Below, one piece after another: positions 42,886 to 52,162 of a stretch of 64,000 nucleotides of DNA. Both the position numbers and the translations under genes were made by a program. Each line of letters begins with the position of its first letter. The stretch's first letter is position 1. The notes under the pieces were generated by a model. It ran no database searches, was not told the DNA's origin, and saw nothing but the letters and a program-made list of their open reading frames with translations. Source of the DNA: Xenorhabdus bovienii SS-2004. GTDB taxonomy: Bacteria > Pseudomonadota > Gammaproteobacteria > Enterobacterales > Enterobacteriaceae. The DNA lies in assembly GCF_000027225.1 (NCBI RefSeq), contig NC_013892.1, positions 620,001-684,000 on the forward strand, given 5' to 3'.

Positions 42886-43066
42886 GTGTTGTCTCAGTTG
42901 TCTCTGTTGCCTCAACCCACTTAACCAATTGTTTTATAATGATTAATATTTAAAAATTGAGGCAACACGGTCTATTTTATGTTGTCTCAATTTTAATTTT
43001 CACCTCGTCAATAGTTATTATCACATTGATAAATAAGAAATTAATTCTTAATTTCGTGTTGTCTCA
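42886..43066. repeat. Cluster of GTTGTCTCA repeats
   Basis: GTGTTGTCTCA at 42886 and 43056, CTGTTGCCTCA at 42904, TGAGGCAACAC (inverse) at 42958 and GTTGTCTCA at 42981, plus a partial copy at 42897. The spacing is irregular, in AT-rich DNA. It resembles iterons or a regulator's operator array. Confidence 0.6.
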
Positions 43067-43290
43067 GTGAATCACTTTAGCACGTGCATTTGTTTGAATG
43101 GTTTCAGTACTGGCGGGTAAAAGCCATCATGGAACGGTGGAAGGATTTACTGTGCCGAGGATGAACCCTGTGATATTCCAGAGAGGTGTCGCTTAAATGT
43201 CCATGTCCATATGCTGGAGGATTTTATCTGGAATCAACAGCAAAGAAAATTAGCTGAACCAGAATAACTATCAGGAGCTACGTGCCCCTG

Positions 43291-43343
43291 TCATTATGTC
43301 GGCTGCTCCGGCCATGCAATATCGGGGACTGTTGGCTGAACCA
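43291..43343 (-). pseudogene. Tail-fibre assembly protein, C-terminal stub
   Basis: Directly after the tail-fibre stop another minus-strand frame reads QPTVPDIAWPEQPT-stop. That resembles the terminal xPDIxWP of Tfa-type chaperones. The rest of the gene is missing. Confidence 0.5.
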
Positions 43344-44321
43344 TCACCTTCCCCTTACTAAAAATAGCACTGCCACGTTTTTCATCCTATTTTCAACCGA
43401 GGTCGGGACAACGGCAGATGCACGAAATTCTCGATCCTCGTAAACGTAGCCATTATCCCCAAACGCGTCAGAGTAAACGTGACTTCCTCTACCTTGGTCG
43501 ATGGTGGTGAATGCTCCCGTTGTATTATCGGAGATCTCATCTGTTTTACGGCCACCTGTCCTAATTACTCCCGTGATATCTCTGATAGCGTCAGCCTGAA
43601 ATGATCCCAGCGCCCTCCCAACCTCCGAGTCAACTCCTCCAGTTTTATCCCATCCACGAGGCACATAACCCCGCCAATCTGGTAAATGTCCCGAAGGGTA
43701 GTGTTTGAGTAATTCAGGATATTTATCAGGGTCAATTTGCCCGCCCTCCATCGGCAGGAAGTTATTGGGGGGTGGTAGATCACTGCCCCACATTAAAATG
43801 CCACCGATGGGAACTGCCAACAACTCAGCATCTTCTTTTTTGATGCGCTCACTAATCAGCATAGTTGTCACATTCTGGCTCATTACAAGATCATTAGATA
43901 TTCCAGTTTGTTGAACAATAGCTGATTTTTGCAAGGCATTTTCTGCCTGATTGACTGTATCTCGTAATCCGAGATTGTTTACAAAATCGTCTTTATCAGG
44001 AATATCAGCTCCGTTCTGGTCTTTCGCTAAGCGGGTATTGGTATTGCTATTTGCATTGTTGGCGTTCTGGTTGGCTGTATTGGCTAAATCATATGCTGTT
44101 TTTATTGCTTTTGGTGTTGCTGCGTTAGTCTCGCTATCACTACCGACATCATTACTCAGGATAACAAATCCTTTATCTTGTAGCGTTGCATCTGGATGGT
44201 TGCGACTTAGGGCATGTTTTTCTATCGCTTCTTTGATTGAATCTTTGACATATTCCGGTGTGGTAACAGTCACAAGGCTGCTGTCGTCTAATCCCTTTGT
44301 CTCAGAATTTTTATCTTGCAT
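43344..44321 (-). CDS. Phage tail fibre protein with collar domain
   Basis: 325 residues. The N-terminal part contains LVTVTTPEYVKDSIKEAIEKH and a repeat-rich ATPKAIKTAYDLANTANQNANNA stretch typical of side tail fibres. The C-terminal part has the tail-collar signature VPIGGILMWGSDLPPPNNFLPMEGG. It ends VENRMKNVAVLFLVRGR, as in many lambdoid/P2-like fibres. It should bind the host surface. It is separated from gpJ by the divergent Hcp cassette. Confidence 0.85.
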   Translation of the reverse strand: MQDKNSETKGLDDSSLVTVTTPEYVKDSIKEAIEKHALSRNHPDATLQDKGFVILSNDVGSDSETNAATPKAIKTAYDLANTANQNANNANSNTNTRLAKDQNGADIPDKDDFVNNLGLRDTVNQAENALQKSAIVQQTGISNDLVMSQNVTTMLISERIKKEDAELLAVPIGGILMWGSDLPPPNNFLPMEGGQIDPDKYPELLKHYPSGHLPDWRGYVPRGWDKTGGVDSEVGRALGSFQADAIRDITGVIRTGGRKTDEISDNTTGAFTTIDQGRGSHVYSDAFGDNGYVYEDREFRASAVVPTSVENRMKNVAVLFLVRGR

Positions 44322-44975
44322 AGTTATTCCCTCATTTAATCAACAATACACATTGCTAAATAACATGAAGGCGGGCTACTTCTCCGCCTGTGAACATCAA
44401 TAAAATAGGTTCATCAATACTGGAGAGAACTTCTGATTAGGATGGCACGGAATGGCTGGCAGGACATTATTAAAATCTATTTGCCTATGGCTGATTGATA
44501 AAACTTAGCATTTAAAGGGGACAATCCTCCCTTTTAACTTAACTCATTGATATTGTTTATTTCTGCCAGAGAGCCAGAATTCCGGCTCTGAGCGGTAATT
44601 AAGTAAAATCAGTAGGTTATATAAATCTGGAGTTTCACCCCTTATATAGATTCAATACCTACAAATCAGATATTGATGGGATGTCAAAATATATATTATT
44701 TAAATGGGTTGTTTATCTTTCCATATTGATTATGAATGATATTTCACCCTGTTTAACTATAAATAACCATATGTAAAAAATACCTTGTTAATAATCTTGT
44801 TGTATAACATGAAATTTAAAATAGGCAATTACCTGATTTTGTTTAGGAGGAGAAGTTAATCACAATTTTTATTCTGTACTTTCATTCATTCTGGAATACA
44901 TAAACCATACTGTTGTATCCTGCCTTATGATCTGGCTCAGGTGATTTAAATGAAAAACTAGAAGGGTAACTACGG
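44322..44975. promoter_or_regulatory. Divergent tail fibre/hcp intergenic region
   Basis: About 650 AT-rich bases between divergent transcription units; promoters for both should lie here. A GGCGG/CCGCC hairpin lies at about 44370-44390. Purine-rich AGGAGGAGAAG at 44845-44855 looks like a Shine-Dalgarno but no frame follows it. Confidence 0.4.
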
Positions 44976-45713
44976 ATGTCATATTTAATTTATTTGTCGT
45001 TAAAAGGTAAGAAGCAAGGTTTAATTTCGGCAGGGTGTTCAACCCCTGAATCTATCGGGAACCGGTATCAGGCAGGACGGGAAGATCAGATACAAGTATT
45101 AAGTCTGAATCATATGATGACCCGTGACCAGAACATCAATCACCACCCTGTCAGTTTTGTAAAGCCCATCGATAAATCCTCCCCCCTGTTAGCAATGGCA
45201 ATAGACGGTAACGAATTACTGGATGCTGTTTTCATGTTCTACCGAATCAGCCCAATGGGACAGTTGGAACGCTTTTATGAAGTCAAACTCACCAGTGCCA
45301 CCCTTGTTGATTTCTCCTGCCATTATCCCCACTCGATAGACGACAATGACCAGATACCGTCTGAAACAGTGCTCCTTGATTACAAGTCCATTACATGTAG
45401 CCATCTCGCAGCGGGAACGACAGGCTATAGTATTTCGCAATTGCAGGGGCGTGAAGAGGAAAGGCCGCTGCTTTCGGGGTTTTCGTCTATTCTGCCTTTA
45501 GCGGAAACTATCACAGCTTTGTTTAGCCATCAGTTCAAGCTAAAAAATCAACAGAACGGCGATAACTGTCAACATATCGCATATGGCGTGAAAACAAATA
45601 AGGGACCGGTAGAAGGTGTCTGTCAAACATCTGGTGTGACAAAGCAATTTGACACAAAACAAGAAGAAAACCTCAATGTAGAATATTTATTTCAAACAAA
45701 GATAGGGATTTGA
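44976..45713 (+). CDS. hcp: Hcp-family type VI tube protein with C-terminal extension
   Basis: The first about 155 residues are Hcp: MSYLIYLSLKGKKQGLISAGCS, NRYQAGREDQIQVLSLNHM, PVSFVKPIDKSSPLLAMAI and ITCSHLAAGTTGYS. Hcp forms hexameric rings of the T6SS tube and carries small effectors in its lumen. The protein is 245 residues against the usual 160-172, with a roughly 90-residue extension (from about 155) that I do not recognise. An AAGGG site precedes the ATG. It is followed after two bases by the DUF6402-like gene. No T6SS baseplate genes are in the window, so this is an orphan hcp. It is low in GC compared with flanking phage genes. Confidence 0.85.
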   Translation: MSYLIYLSLKGKKQGLISAGCSTPESIGNRYQAGREDQIQVLSLNHMMTRDQNINHHPVSFVKPIDKSSPLLAMAIDGNELLDAVFMFYRISPMGQLERFYEVKLTSATLVDFSCHYPHSIDDNDQIPSETVLLDYKSITCSHLAAGTTGYSISQLQGREEERPLLSGFSSILPLAETITALFSHQFKLKNQQNGDNCQHIAYGVKTNKGPVEGVCQTSGVTKQFDTKQEENLNVEYLFQTKIGI

Positions 45714-45715
45714 TT

Positions 45716-46555
45716 ATGGCAATTTTTTCAGCTAAGACTGTTAAGGGTGGCGCAGTTACAGATATAAATGTAGATATTTTCATGTTAAATGAAATTCCTA
45801 ACTCAATGGAAAAAATGGGTTGGGAAATGGCACCTAAAATTATGCGCCACTGGTTTGAAAGACCTAAAATTGAGTTTACTCAAGAAGAAAAAGTCAGATA
45901 TATAAAAGAAATAGATTCCATAGATATACCAAAAGACAGAGTCAATGATTCTATTGTAAAAATGGAATGGGCTATGAATTTCAATCAAGTAAAAGAAGCT
46001 ACCGAGGAACTTGTACAGAAATGGGCATCCCCTAATGGAATAAAATTATTAAAAAAAAGACTTAACGTAAATTCAAATAAAATAGGATATTCTGATTCAG
46101 CAATTGAATTAGATACATATGCACAAGTAAACTATAAAGAAATTGGCTCTTTGACGGATACCATCGATGATTATTTTGGCGCTATAGGTAAAGCAACATT
46201 AAAATTAGCGGTGAGAGGGCATGCAGATAAAATAAAAACAAAAAATGTATTTATTACAGAGGGATTGGGTATTTACTTAAAAGATAGCTATGACTTTTTT
46301 AACCCTGATGAATTCCTTGGGGTCTGGAGCAGGGATGGAGTTTTAAGTAAAGTAAAAACAGCTGTATACATGGGTTTTTATAACGATAATATGTGGAGAG
46401 AGTTAGCGACAGGGGAATATTCAAAGCACGTCCCTGTATATAATAGAAATTTCAGAGAATGGCAAAAGAAACACAATAAAGGAGGGGATTTTATTGTTTT
46501 TTCAGATGTTTTATGGATTTCTCCGCTGCCAAAGGATAGAGTGATTTATTTATGA
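45716..46555 (+). CDS. DUF6402-like protein, candidate type VI effector
   Basis: 279 residues, AT-rich. The N-terminal half has EIPNSMEKMGWEMAPKIMRHWF. The C-terminal half has AVRGHADKIKTKNVFITEGLGIYLKDSYDF, LGVWSRDGVL and the strongly family-like WQKKHNKGGDFIVFSDVLW. I associate these with DUF6402, a family found beside Hcp/VgrG genes. No enzymatic motif is evident. The ATG at 45716 is two bases after the hcp stop; the stop overlaps the next gene (ATGA). The role as toxin is inferred from position. Confidence 0.65.
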   Translation: MAIFSAKTVKGGAVTDINVDIFMLNEIPNSMEKMGWEMAPKIMRHWFERPKIEFTQEEKVRYIKEIDSIDIPKDRVNDSIVKMEWAMNFNQVKEATEELVQKWASPNGIKLLKKRLNVNSNKIGYSDSAIELDTYAQVNYKEIGSLTDTIDDYFGAIGKATLKLAVRGHADKIKTKNVFITEGLGIYLKDSYDFFNPDEFLGVWSRDGVLSKVKTAVYMGFYNDNMWRELATGEYSKHVPVYNRNFREWQKKHNKGGDFIVFSDVLWISPLPKDRVIYL

Positions 46556-46998
46556 TTGTAAAAAAAACAGCAAAGTATATTTTATATTTTATGCTGATCA
46601 TACTTTTCTTATGGTGGTTTTTTTTATCACATGTTACTTTTTTGAAAGAAAGTGACACGCTGAGCGAAGTTAACTCTGGTGAAAGTGACTATTACGCCAA
46701 ATATTACAAGCCGGAACCTATTAATTTATTTGGGATTTATCTAACCATAATGGAGAAAGAGCCTATTTTTGTGGTTTTATATGATAAAGAGGATAAATAT
46801 ATAGGCCAAACGTCACCTTTTAAGATGATGAATATGTACTCATTTTTTGAAGGAAATCCTACATTACCAGAAAAAAACCCACAAGATATATTGGACACAC
46901 ACTTTTATATTGTAGTCGTTGGAGATTTTGAAAGTGCTTATGACATAGATATAAACCATAAAAAATGGTGGAGCAAAGTACTGCAATATTTCCATTAA
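46552..46998 (+). CDS. Small inner-membrane protein, candidate immunity protein
   Basis: 148 residues with one N-terminal membrane helix (YILYFMLIILFLWWFFLSH) and a C-terminal, probably periplasmic domain rich in Tyr and acidic residues (FFEGNPTLPEKNPQDILDTHFYIVVVGD). Translation is coupled to the upstream gene by an ATGA overlap. Size, topology and place directly after a candidate effector fit a T6SS immunity protein; a DUF6201-like assignment is possible but unproven. Confidence 0.6.
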   Translation: MIVKKTAKYILYFMLIILFLWWFFLSHVTFLKESDTLSEVNSGESDYYAKYYKPEPINLFGIYLTIMEKEPIFVVLYDKEDKYIGQTSPFKMMNMYSFFEGNPTLPEKNPQDILDTHFYIVVVGDFESAYDIDINHKKWWSKVLQYFH

Positions 46999-46999
46999 A

Positions 47000-47027
47000 A
47001 AGAATGGCGATTTATATCGCCATTCTT
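47000..47027. terminator. Terminator of the hcp cassette / gpJ
   Basis: AAGAATGGCGAT, TTAT loop, ATCGCCATTCTT, between convergent cassette and gpJ gene. A-rich and T-rich sides make it usable on both strands. Confidence 0.8.
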
Positions 47028-47096
47028 ATGTGTTTACCTTCTTTGAATCTAAAATGCTGCGCTACTGCGGTATACTTTAGCTAATGAAATTAATAT

Positions 47097-50000
47097 TTAC
47101 ATGTTAGACCACTGACTACTAGCCTTAAACAGCATACCAATACCGGGAGTAGGGTATGTAATGCCCGCGCCGTGGGTTACGAGAACAACTTTAATGGTCG
47201 GCGTTGTATTGGCGGGAATTGTTATAGGGGGTGAAAACAACGTACCAGAGATGCACTGCGGGCCGCGATCAGAAGACTCCATGAAAAAGTTTTGCCCAGC
47301 CACATGCACATTATTAACGTATACCGAAACGGATGCCTCCCCCGAACCACCCAAAGATCCGACGTAACGCTGAGTCATTATCGGTCCATAAATAAAAACC
47401 CGATCAAACGGCATAGCTTCCGTTAGCCTTTTATGAAAAAAAATGCTGTCACGGTTGCCTAATGATACATTCCCCAAAGTAACAGACACAACGTCACCTA
47501 CAATTTTGGTTGCATATACTGCGCCGGAAAAACGGCCATCAGCGCCATTGATTGTTCCGGTGAACGTCCCGCTGGTTGCATGTATCTCCCCACGAACAGT
47601 AACATGGTTGAATTCTGCCCCACCCCCTTTATCAATTTTCCACCCTGCCCGGCCAGCAATATAATTTCCAGACTGGATGTAATTGCCAATTTTGGCATTG
47701 GTAATACTGCCATCTTCTATAAATCCATCCCGAATAAACAACTGGCCATTTTTAGCCGCCACAAAGGGTTCGAATTTGTCATTTGCGGGATTGACGAAGG
47801 TAAAATTATTGGCATTAAAACCAATATCCGTTCTCACTTGGCCATTCACCATCTGAGCACCAATAACCATCCCCGCACTATGATAATTCCCATTAGCGTC
47901 TTTAATACCTGCCCTCACTGTGTACGTCGCAGAACCGCCTATATGGTCAAAAACAGTGGTTGCCTTGGTATCAATGAGGGCCGATTGATGTTTGAATTGA
48001 GCCTGAACACGCTGCTCGCTCTCAGCTAATGATGAATCCAGTTTGTTAATGGATTTCTGGTTTTCCTGAACAGCAGAACGGTTTTCCCCGACGCTGGATT
48101 TTACTTCCTTAATGGATTGTGCCCATGCGGTTTTTTCATCAGCGAATACACGATCGAGTCGTTTGATTTCCGCTTTGTTCTCACCATCACGGGTGAGTAA
48201 TTCGCGGCTATTTTGCTGAATAGCTGTACCGTTGATGAGGATGGACTCCGACTGATAATCCATTTGCTCCTGTAATCGTTTCCCGGCTTCGGCGGTCAGG
48301 AACTGGTTGCCTGCTGCATCAATGATCCAATTCGTATCCGAAGACGATTCTCCCCTGACGAACGCCGTCCACGGGGATTGATTGCCGGACTTGTCCACCA
48401 GACGCGCACGGAAATAAAATGCAACGCCTGCCGCCAGTCCCTGCATTGTGTGCATTCGCTGGGGATAGGGAATATCGGCCAGCAACAGTAAACCCTCGCC
48501 GTCATTCGTCCTGCTGTACTGGATTTCAGTTTTCAGCGTGTCGTCGGTCTGGGGCGCAAAACCCCAGTCAATCTGGATACCGAAGATGATCGGGGTTGTT
48601 CTGAACCCCAGCGGTGCCGGAGGGTTACCTTGTTTTCCAACGATATTGACCTCTTCAGAGGAGATAAATAAGCTGGGAATATCAAAGGAGTTGATGGCCT
48701 TGATGCGGGCCTGATATCTGCCGGAGTAAGCATTAGGTATTTCAAAACCCAGCGATGCGGTACGGGGAATGGAAATCCAGTTCCCGCTATCCCGGCGCCA
48801 CTCTCCCACATAGGCCGCCGCCCCTTCCGCTTTCTCCCATGCAATCCGCACGGTAGTGGTGGAAATGCCTTGCTGAACAAACGAAAAACTCTCAATCCTG
48901 ATTGAATTCGGTGGCTGCTGGACGCTCGCCGGAATAATGGAAATAGGCCGTTCGTCGATTCTGGCACCCGTGTCGATACGGTCGTATTTGTCGGGATCGT
49001 GGTAAAGGCCATTGATTTCGAATGTGCCATCATTGTTATCTTTGATGCCGACAACGCGATATTGCTGAATAAATAAATCATGGGCATCCACCGCCCAGCC
49101 AGCACCGGATACAGGTGATTCACTATAAGTCGTCGTTACGGTAACAATGTTACCATTGACGGCCTGAACCGTCCGGCCTTCTGATTTTCCTGTCGGTAAA
49201 TTAACCAATAGACGATCACCCGCCTTCACATCAGGTTTTCTGTCCAGTGTGATATTGCGATCGTTCACCGACTGAATGCGACCACCGATAGTGCGCCCGG
49301 CTCGGTTTTTATGTGCCACGCCAATAATATGACCGGGCATCGGGATTTGACCATCCAGCCCTACACGAAATGAAATCATGCCATCGCGTGAGTTGGTCAG
49401 GATTGCCCATTTTCCCCGGCGTTGCGCCTCACTCTGACGGGTGCAGCCAATAGCGGAAATATCAATCTGGTTGATACCATAACGTCGGATTAAATTATCG
49501 TCTGAAACAACTTCAACTTCATCATTGTAATGATTGTTTGGATTTGACCAGCTCACCATGGCAACCGTGCTGCGGTTACGCTCGCCGCCGCCGCTGTAGA
49601 CAAAGTCGCCATTGATAACGCTGGCCTGAGTGAAAATATATTTAATGTCATCCGGCATATCCGCCGCTGCCACGAACTGATTAGCTCCCCAGTGGACTGA
49701 ACCCCGGAATATGGCGCCAATATCGGTCAGCACTTTATGTGCCTCTTCGCGTGATTGTATGTAAACATCGCAGGTAAAGCGCGGCTCCATGCCACCACCG
49801 CCTTTGCCATCAGGGACCAATTGATCGCAATACTGCGCCACGCGATACAGTTCGATTTCATCAATTTGCGTGCGGTCGATTTTGTCGCCAAGGCCGCATA
49901 AATCGTTTAGCAGTATATCGTACAGCACCCACGCCGGGTTATTACTGTGCGCCCATTTGAAGGTTAAGTTCCAGATGCCACTGTACGTGCGGTTAACCGG

Positions 50001-50786
50001 GTCGTAATTGGCGGGTACGCGAATAATGCGCCCCTTGGGCTTACATGAAATCAGCGGGGTATTGCCATTGAATAACCGGGCGTCAAATTCAACGTACAGC
50101 AGCGCGGTATTCGGGTAGCGTAATTTGGCGTCAACAATCTCAGTGAACGCCATGATATTCATTTTGTCGTTGATCCGCTCACTGGTGCTGTCTGGCGTTT
50201 TTCTGACAACACGAACCGTCCAGCCCGTTTTGGCATCAGGCAGATTAATGCGGTATGAGCGTTCATACAGGGTGGTTGTTTTGGCATCAATATGGGTATC
50301 AAACACAGCCTGATAGCTGCCGCCATCGGTGGACAATTCAATGGCATAATCAACGCGAAAGCCCACCGTGTCACCATTTTCTTTTTGCATTCTCAACGCA
50401 GGCCAGCCGAGACGGACACGGACGGCCGATAACTTGGTGTTGGAAATGTATTTTGTCCAGGGCACAGCGGTTTTTATTTCTGTACCCAGACGGATTTCAT
50501 TTTCAGCCGCGCTCATGCCTTTGATATAGTTCTGATGCTGGGTACCGGGGCGAAATTCCCATTTCACGCCTGCAAAATTAATGGTTCCGTTGTCGTTCTG
50601 CAAGGGTGTGCCGTCCAGATAGATATCTTTTGCCGTCAGATCATTGACGAACTCACCCTCACCCAAGGCCACCAGAATTTTAGCCGTGGCCGTCGATTGA
50701 ATGTTATCGGGCATTTCATAAGGTGTATGTCCGCCGCCCCCGCCGCCGCCGCCGCCTTTGGCGCCCTCGATAATATGCAATGTCAT
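47097..50786 (-). CDS. Host-specificity tail tip protein J
   Basis: 1229 residues, lambda gpJ family. It starts MTLHIIEGAKGG followed by an uninterrupted glycine run and HTPYEMPDNIQS. Lambda-like blocks follow: YPNTALLYVEFDARLF, YSGIWNLTFKWAHSNNPAWVLYDIL, YCDQLVPDG and GGRIQSVNDRNITLDR. Two fibronectin-III-like segments (about 640-830), a helical linker (about 880-960) and a receptor-binding tip follow. The ATG at 50786 is preceded by AGAGG; a start 36 bases upstream lies in IS-derived DNA. gpJ forms the distal tail tip and binds the receptor. Its upstream partner gpI is now 1.3 kb away because of IS1111 copy C. Confidence 0.92.
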   Translation of the reverse strand: MTLHIIEGAKGGGGGGGGGHTPYEMPDNIQSTATAKILVALGEGEFVNDLTAKDIYLDGTPLQNDNGTINFAGVKWEFRPGTQHQNYIKGMSAAENEIRLGTEIKTAVPWTKYISNTKLSAVRVRLGWPALRMQKENGDTVGFRVDYAIELSTDGGSYQAVFDTHIDAKTTTLYERSYRINLPDAKTGWTVRVVRKTPDSTSERINDKMNIMAFTEIVDAKLRYPNTALLYVEFDARLFNGNTPLISCKPKGRIIRVPANYDPVNRTYSGIWNLTFKWAHSNNPAWVLYDILLNDLCGLGDKIDRTQIDEIELYRVAQYCDQLVPDGKGGGGMEPRFTCDVYIQSREEAHKVLTDIGAIFRGSVHWGANQFVAAADMPDDIKYIFTQASVINGDFVYSGGGERNRSTVAMVSWSNPNNHYNDEVEVVSDDNLIRRYGINQIDISAIGCTRQSEAQRRGKWAILTNSRDGMISFRVGLDGQIPMPGHIIGVAHKNRAGRTIGGRIQSVNDRNITLDRKPDVKAGDRLLVNLPTGKSEGRTVQAVNGNIVTVTTTYSESPVSGAGWAVDAHDLFIQQYRVVGIKDNNDGTFEINGLYHDPDKYDRIDTGARIDERPISIIPASVQQPPNSIRIESFSFVQQGISTTTVRIAWEKAEGAAAYVGEWRRDSGNWISIPRTASLGFEIPNAYSGRYQARIKAINSFDIPSLFISSEEVNIVGKQGNPPAPLGFRTTPIIFGIQIDWGFAPQTDDTLKTEIQYSRTNDGEGLLLLADIPYPQRMHTMQGLAAGVAFYFRARLVDKSGNQSPWTAFVRGESSSDTNWIIDAAGNQFLTAEAGKRLQEQMDYQSESILINGTAIQQNSRELLTRDGENKAEIKRLDRVFADEKTAWAQSIKEVKSSVGENRSAVQENQKSINKLDSSLAESEQRVQAQFKHQSALIDTKATTVFDHIGGSATYTVRAGIKDANGNYHSAGMVIGAQMVNGQVRTDIGFNANNFTFVNPANDKFEPFVAAKNGQLFIRDGFIEDGSITNAKIGNYIQSGNYIAGRAGWKIDKGGGAEFNHVTVRGEIHATSGTFTGTINGADGRFSGAVYATKIVGDVVSVTLGNVSLGNRDSIFFHKRLTEAMPFDRVFIYGPIMTQRYVGSLGGSGEASVSVYVNNVHVAGQNFFMESSDRGPQCISGTLFSPPITIPANTTPTIKVVLVTHGAGITYPTPGIGMLFKASSQWSNM

Positions 50787-50811
50787 TGTTCGCCTCTGAA
50801 ATAAAAAATCT

Positions 50812-52148
50812 ATGGTCCCCACCTTTTTTGCAACACTGATTTTTGATTGATGTTGGCTTGCTTAAATCTATCCGGCGTCACTATGGGCAGGGATGCCCGC
50901 GCCTCGATGAGTTCCGCACCTGATAAGCCTAAAAAACCGCACGGCTTCAGAGAGCCATTTTTTATGTCAGGATTCCATCAGGTCGATAAGCCGTTCATGT
51001 CATCAATAATCAGTCTTCGCAAAACCAGATTGGGAACTGCTTTAATTAACGATTAACCTGCCAGTCAGACTGGCGTCGTCGTTACCTTTCGAACACAGTT
51101 TGCCGTGTTGTGATTGCCCAGGCTATCCGGGCTAATTTGTTGGCCAGCGCACAGGCCACAACATTTGAGTGTTTTCGCTCAAGCTGAGCCTTTACCCATT
51201 CAGCCAGCCTTCCTGACTGATAATCGATTCTCTGGATAAAGACTCTGGCGCACTGGACAAGTAACCGTCGCAGATTTTTGTCTCCGCGTTTACTTATCCC
51301 TAAAAGCGTATTTTTGCCACCCGTGCTGTACTGGCGTGGTACCAGACCGGTTGAAGCAGCAAAATCCCGGCTACAGCCATACTGCTTACCATCGCCCAGC
51401 TGCGATGATAAGACGCTGGCAGTTATCGGACCCACGCCCGGTATTGTCTGAAGACGCTGTCCTGTTTCATCACGTCTCAGCTCCTGCTCCAGTGCCGTCT
51501 CAAGCTCGGTGAGCTGTTCGACAAGATAAAGATAATGGGCATGTAAGCGCATCAGCAACTGTGCCAGATAGGGAGGAAGTTCGTTCTCTGCCAAGACGGT
51601 TGAAAGTCTTTTTATCACGGCGGTTCCGATCGGCATACTGATGCCAAATTCCAGTAAAAAAGCGTGCATCTGATTAGTGGTTTTAACCCTGTCTCTGACC
51701 AGTGATTCTCTGACCCGATGCAGGGCGCGCATAGCTTGTTGCGCCTCTGTTCGTGGTTGCACAAATCGCATGGAGGGACGAGATGCAGCTTCGCATATGG
51801 CTTCAGCATCCACAAAATCGTTCTTGTTGCTCTTTACAAAAGGACGAACAAATTGTGGAGAAATCAGCTTCGCTTCGTGACCAAAAGCAGCGATCCGGCG
51901 AGCCATAAAGTGAGCACCGGCGCAGGCTTCCATTACAACAGTCGCTGATGGCGATCCCGCTAAAAACTCCATCAGTCTGGCGCGGGTAAATTTTTTACGC
52001 AGCAGGGCCTTTCCTGATTTGTCCTGACAGTGAACGTGGAAAGAATGTTTGCCGAGATCAATACCAATAAGCGTAACGTTTTGCATGATGGTCTTCTCCT
52101 GAAAGAAACACCCTGCCAGCATACCGCTCACAGGGTGGTGGGGACCAT
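50812..52148 (-). mobile_element. IS1111-group element, copy C (between tail genes I and J)
   Basis: The same 1337-base element as copy A, with ATGGTCCCCACC at 50812 and GGTGGGGACCAT ending at 52148. It lies exactly between the gpI stop and the ribosome-binding site of gpJ, in the same orientation as the phage genes. Neither coding sequence is broken. Confidence 0.9.
51082..52086 (-). CDS. IS110-family (IS1111 group) transposase, copy C
   Basis: The 334-residue protein is identical to copies A and B. DEDD residues and the C-terminal catalytic Ser region are intact. It reads in the direction of the tail operon. Confidence 0.93.
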   Translation of the reverse strand: MQNVTLIGIDLGKHSFHVHCQDKSGKALLRKKFTRARLMEFLAGSPSATVVMEACAGAHFMARRIAAFGHEAKLISPQFVRPFVKSNKNDFVDAEAICEAASRPSMRFVQPRTEAQQAMRALHRVRESLVRDRVKTTNQMHAFLLEFGISMPIGTAVIKRLSTVLAENELPPYLAQLLMRLHAHYLYLVEQLTELETALEQELRRDETGQRLQTIPGVGPITASVLSSQLGDGKQYGCSRDFAASTGLVPRQYSTGGKNTLLGISKRGDKNLRRLLVQCARVFIQRIDYQSGRLAEWVKAQLERKHSNVVACALANKLARIAWAITTRQTVFER

Positions 52149-52162
52149 CTCATTAACCGCAT

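Larger units (their letters stand above)
41363..43343. other. Two-kilobase noncoding, repeat-rich prophage stretch
   Basis: No intact gene. I see a decayed frame at 41559-41825, the repeat GACGAATTTCGTC at about 41515 and 42793, a perfect 22-base palindrome at 42389-42410, several small hairpins with AAAATCCC loops (42490-42620) and a cluster of GTTGTCTCA motifs (42886-43066). A 47-codon plus-strand frame without a start (about 43131-43268: IYCAEDEPCDIPERCRLNV) ends at TAA and may be another remnant. The stretch ends with a tail-fibre-assembly fragment. Confidence 0.5.

Noticed and set aside
43951..44403. 150-codon plus-strand frame near the tail fibre
   Set aside because: Antisense to the tail fibre; hydrophobic only because it is the complement of Ala/Asn-rich repeats.
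44845..44855. AGGAGGAGAAG as a ribosome-binding site
   Set aside because: No start codon with an open frame follows at suitable distance.
47580..48029. 149-codon plus-strand frame in gpJ
   Set aside because: Antisense to the conserved tip region of gpJ, with no start signal.
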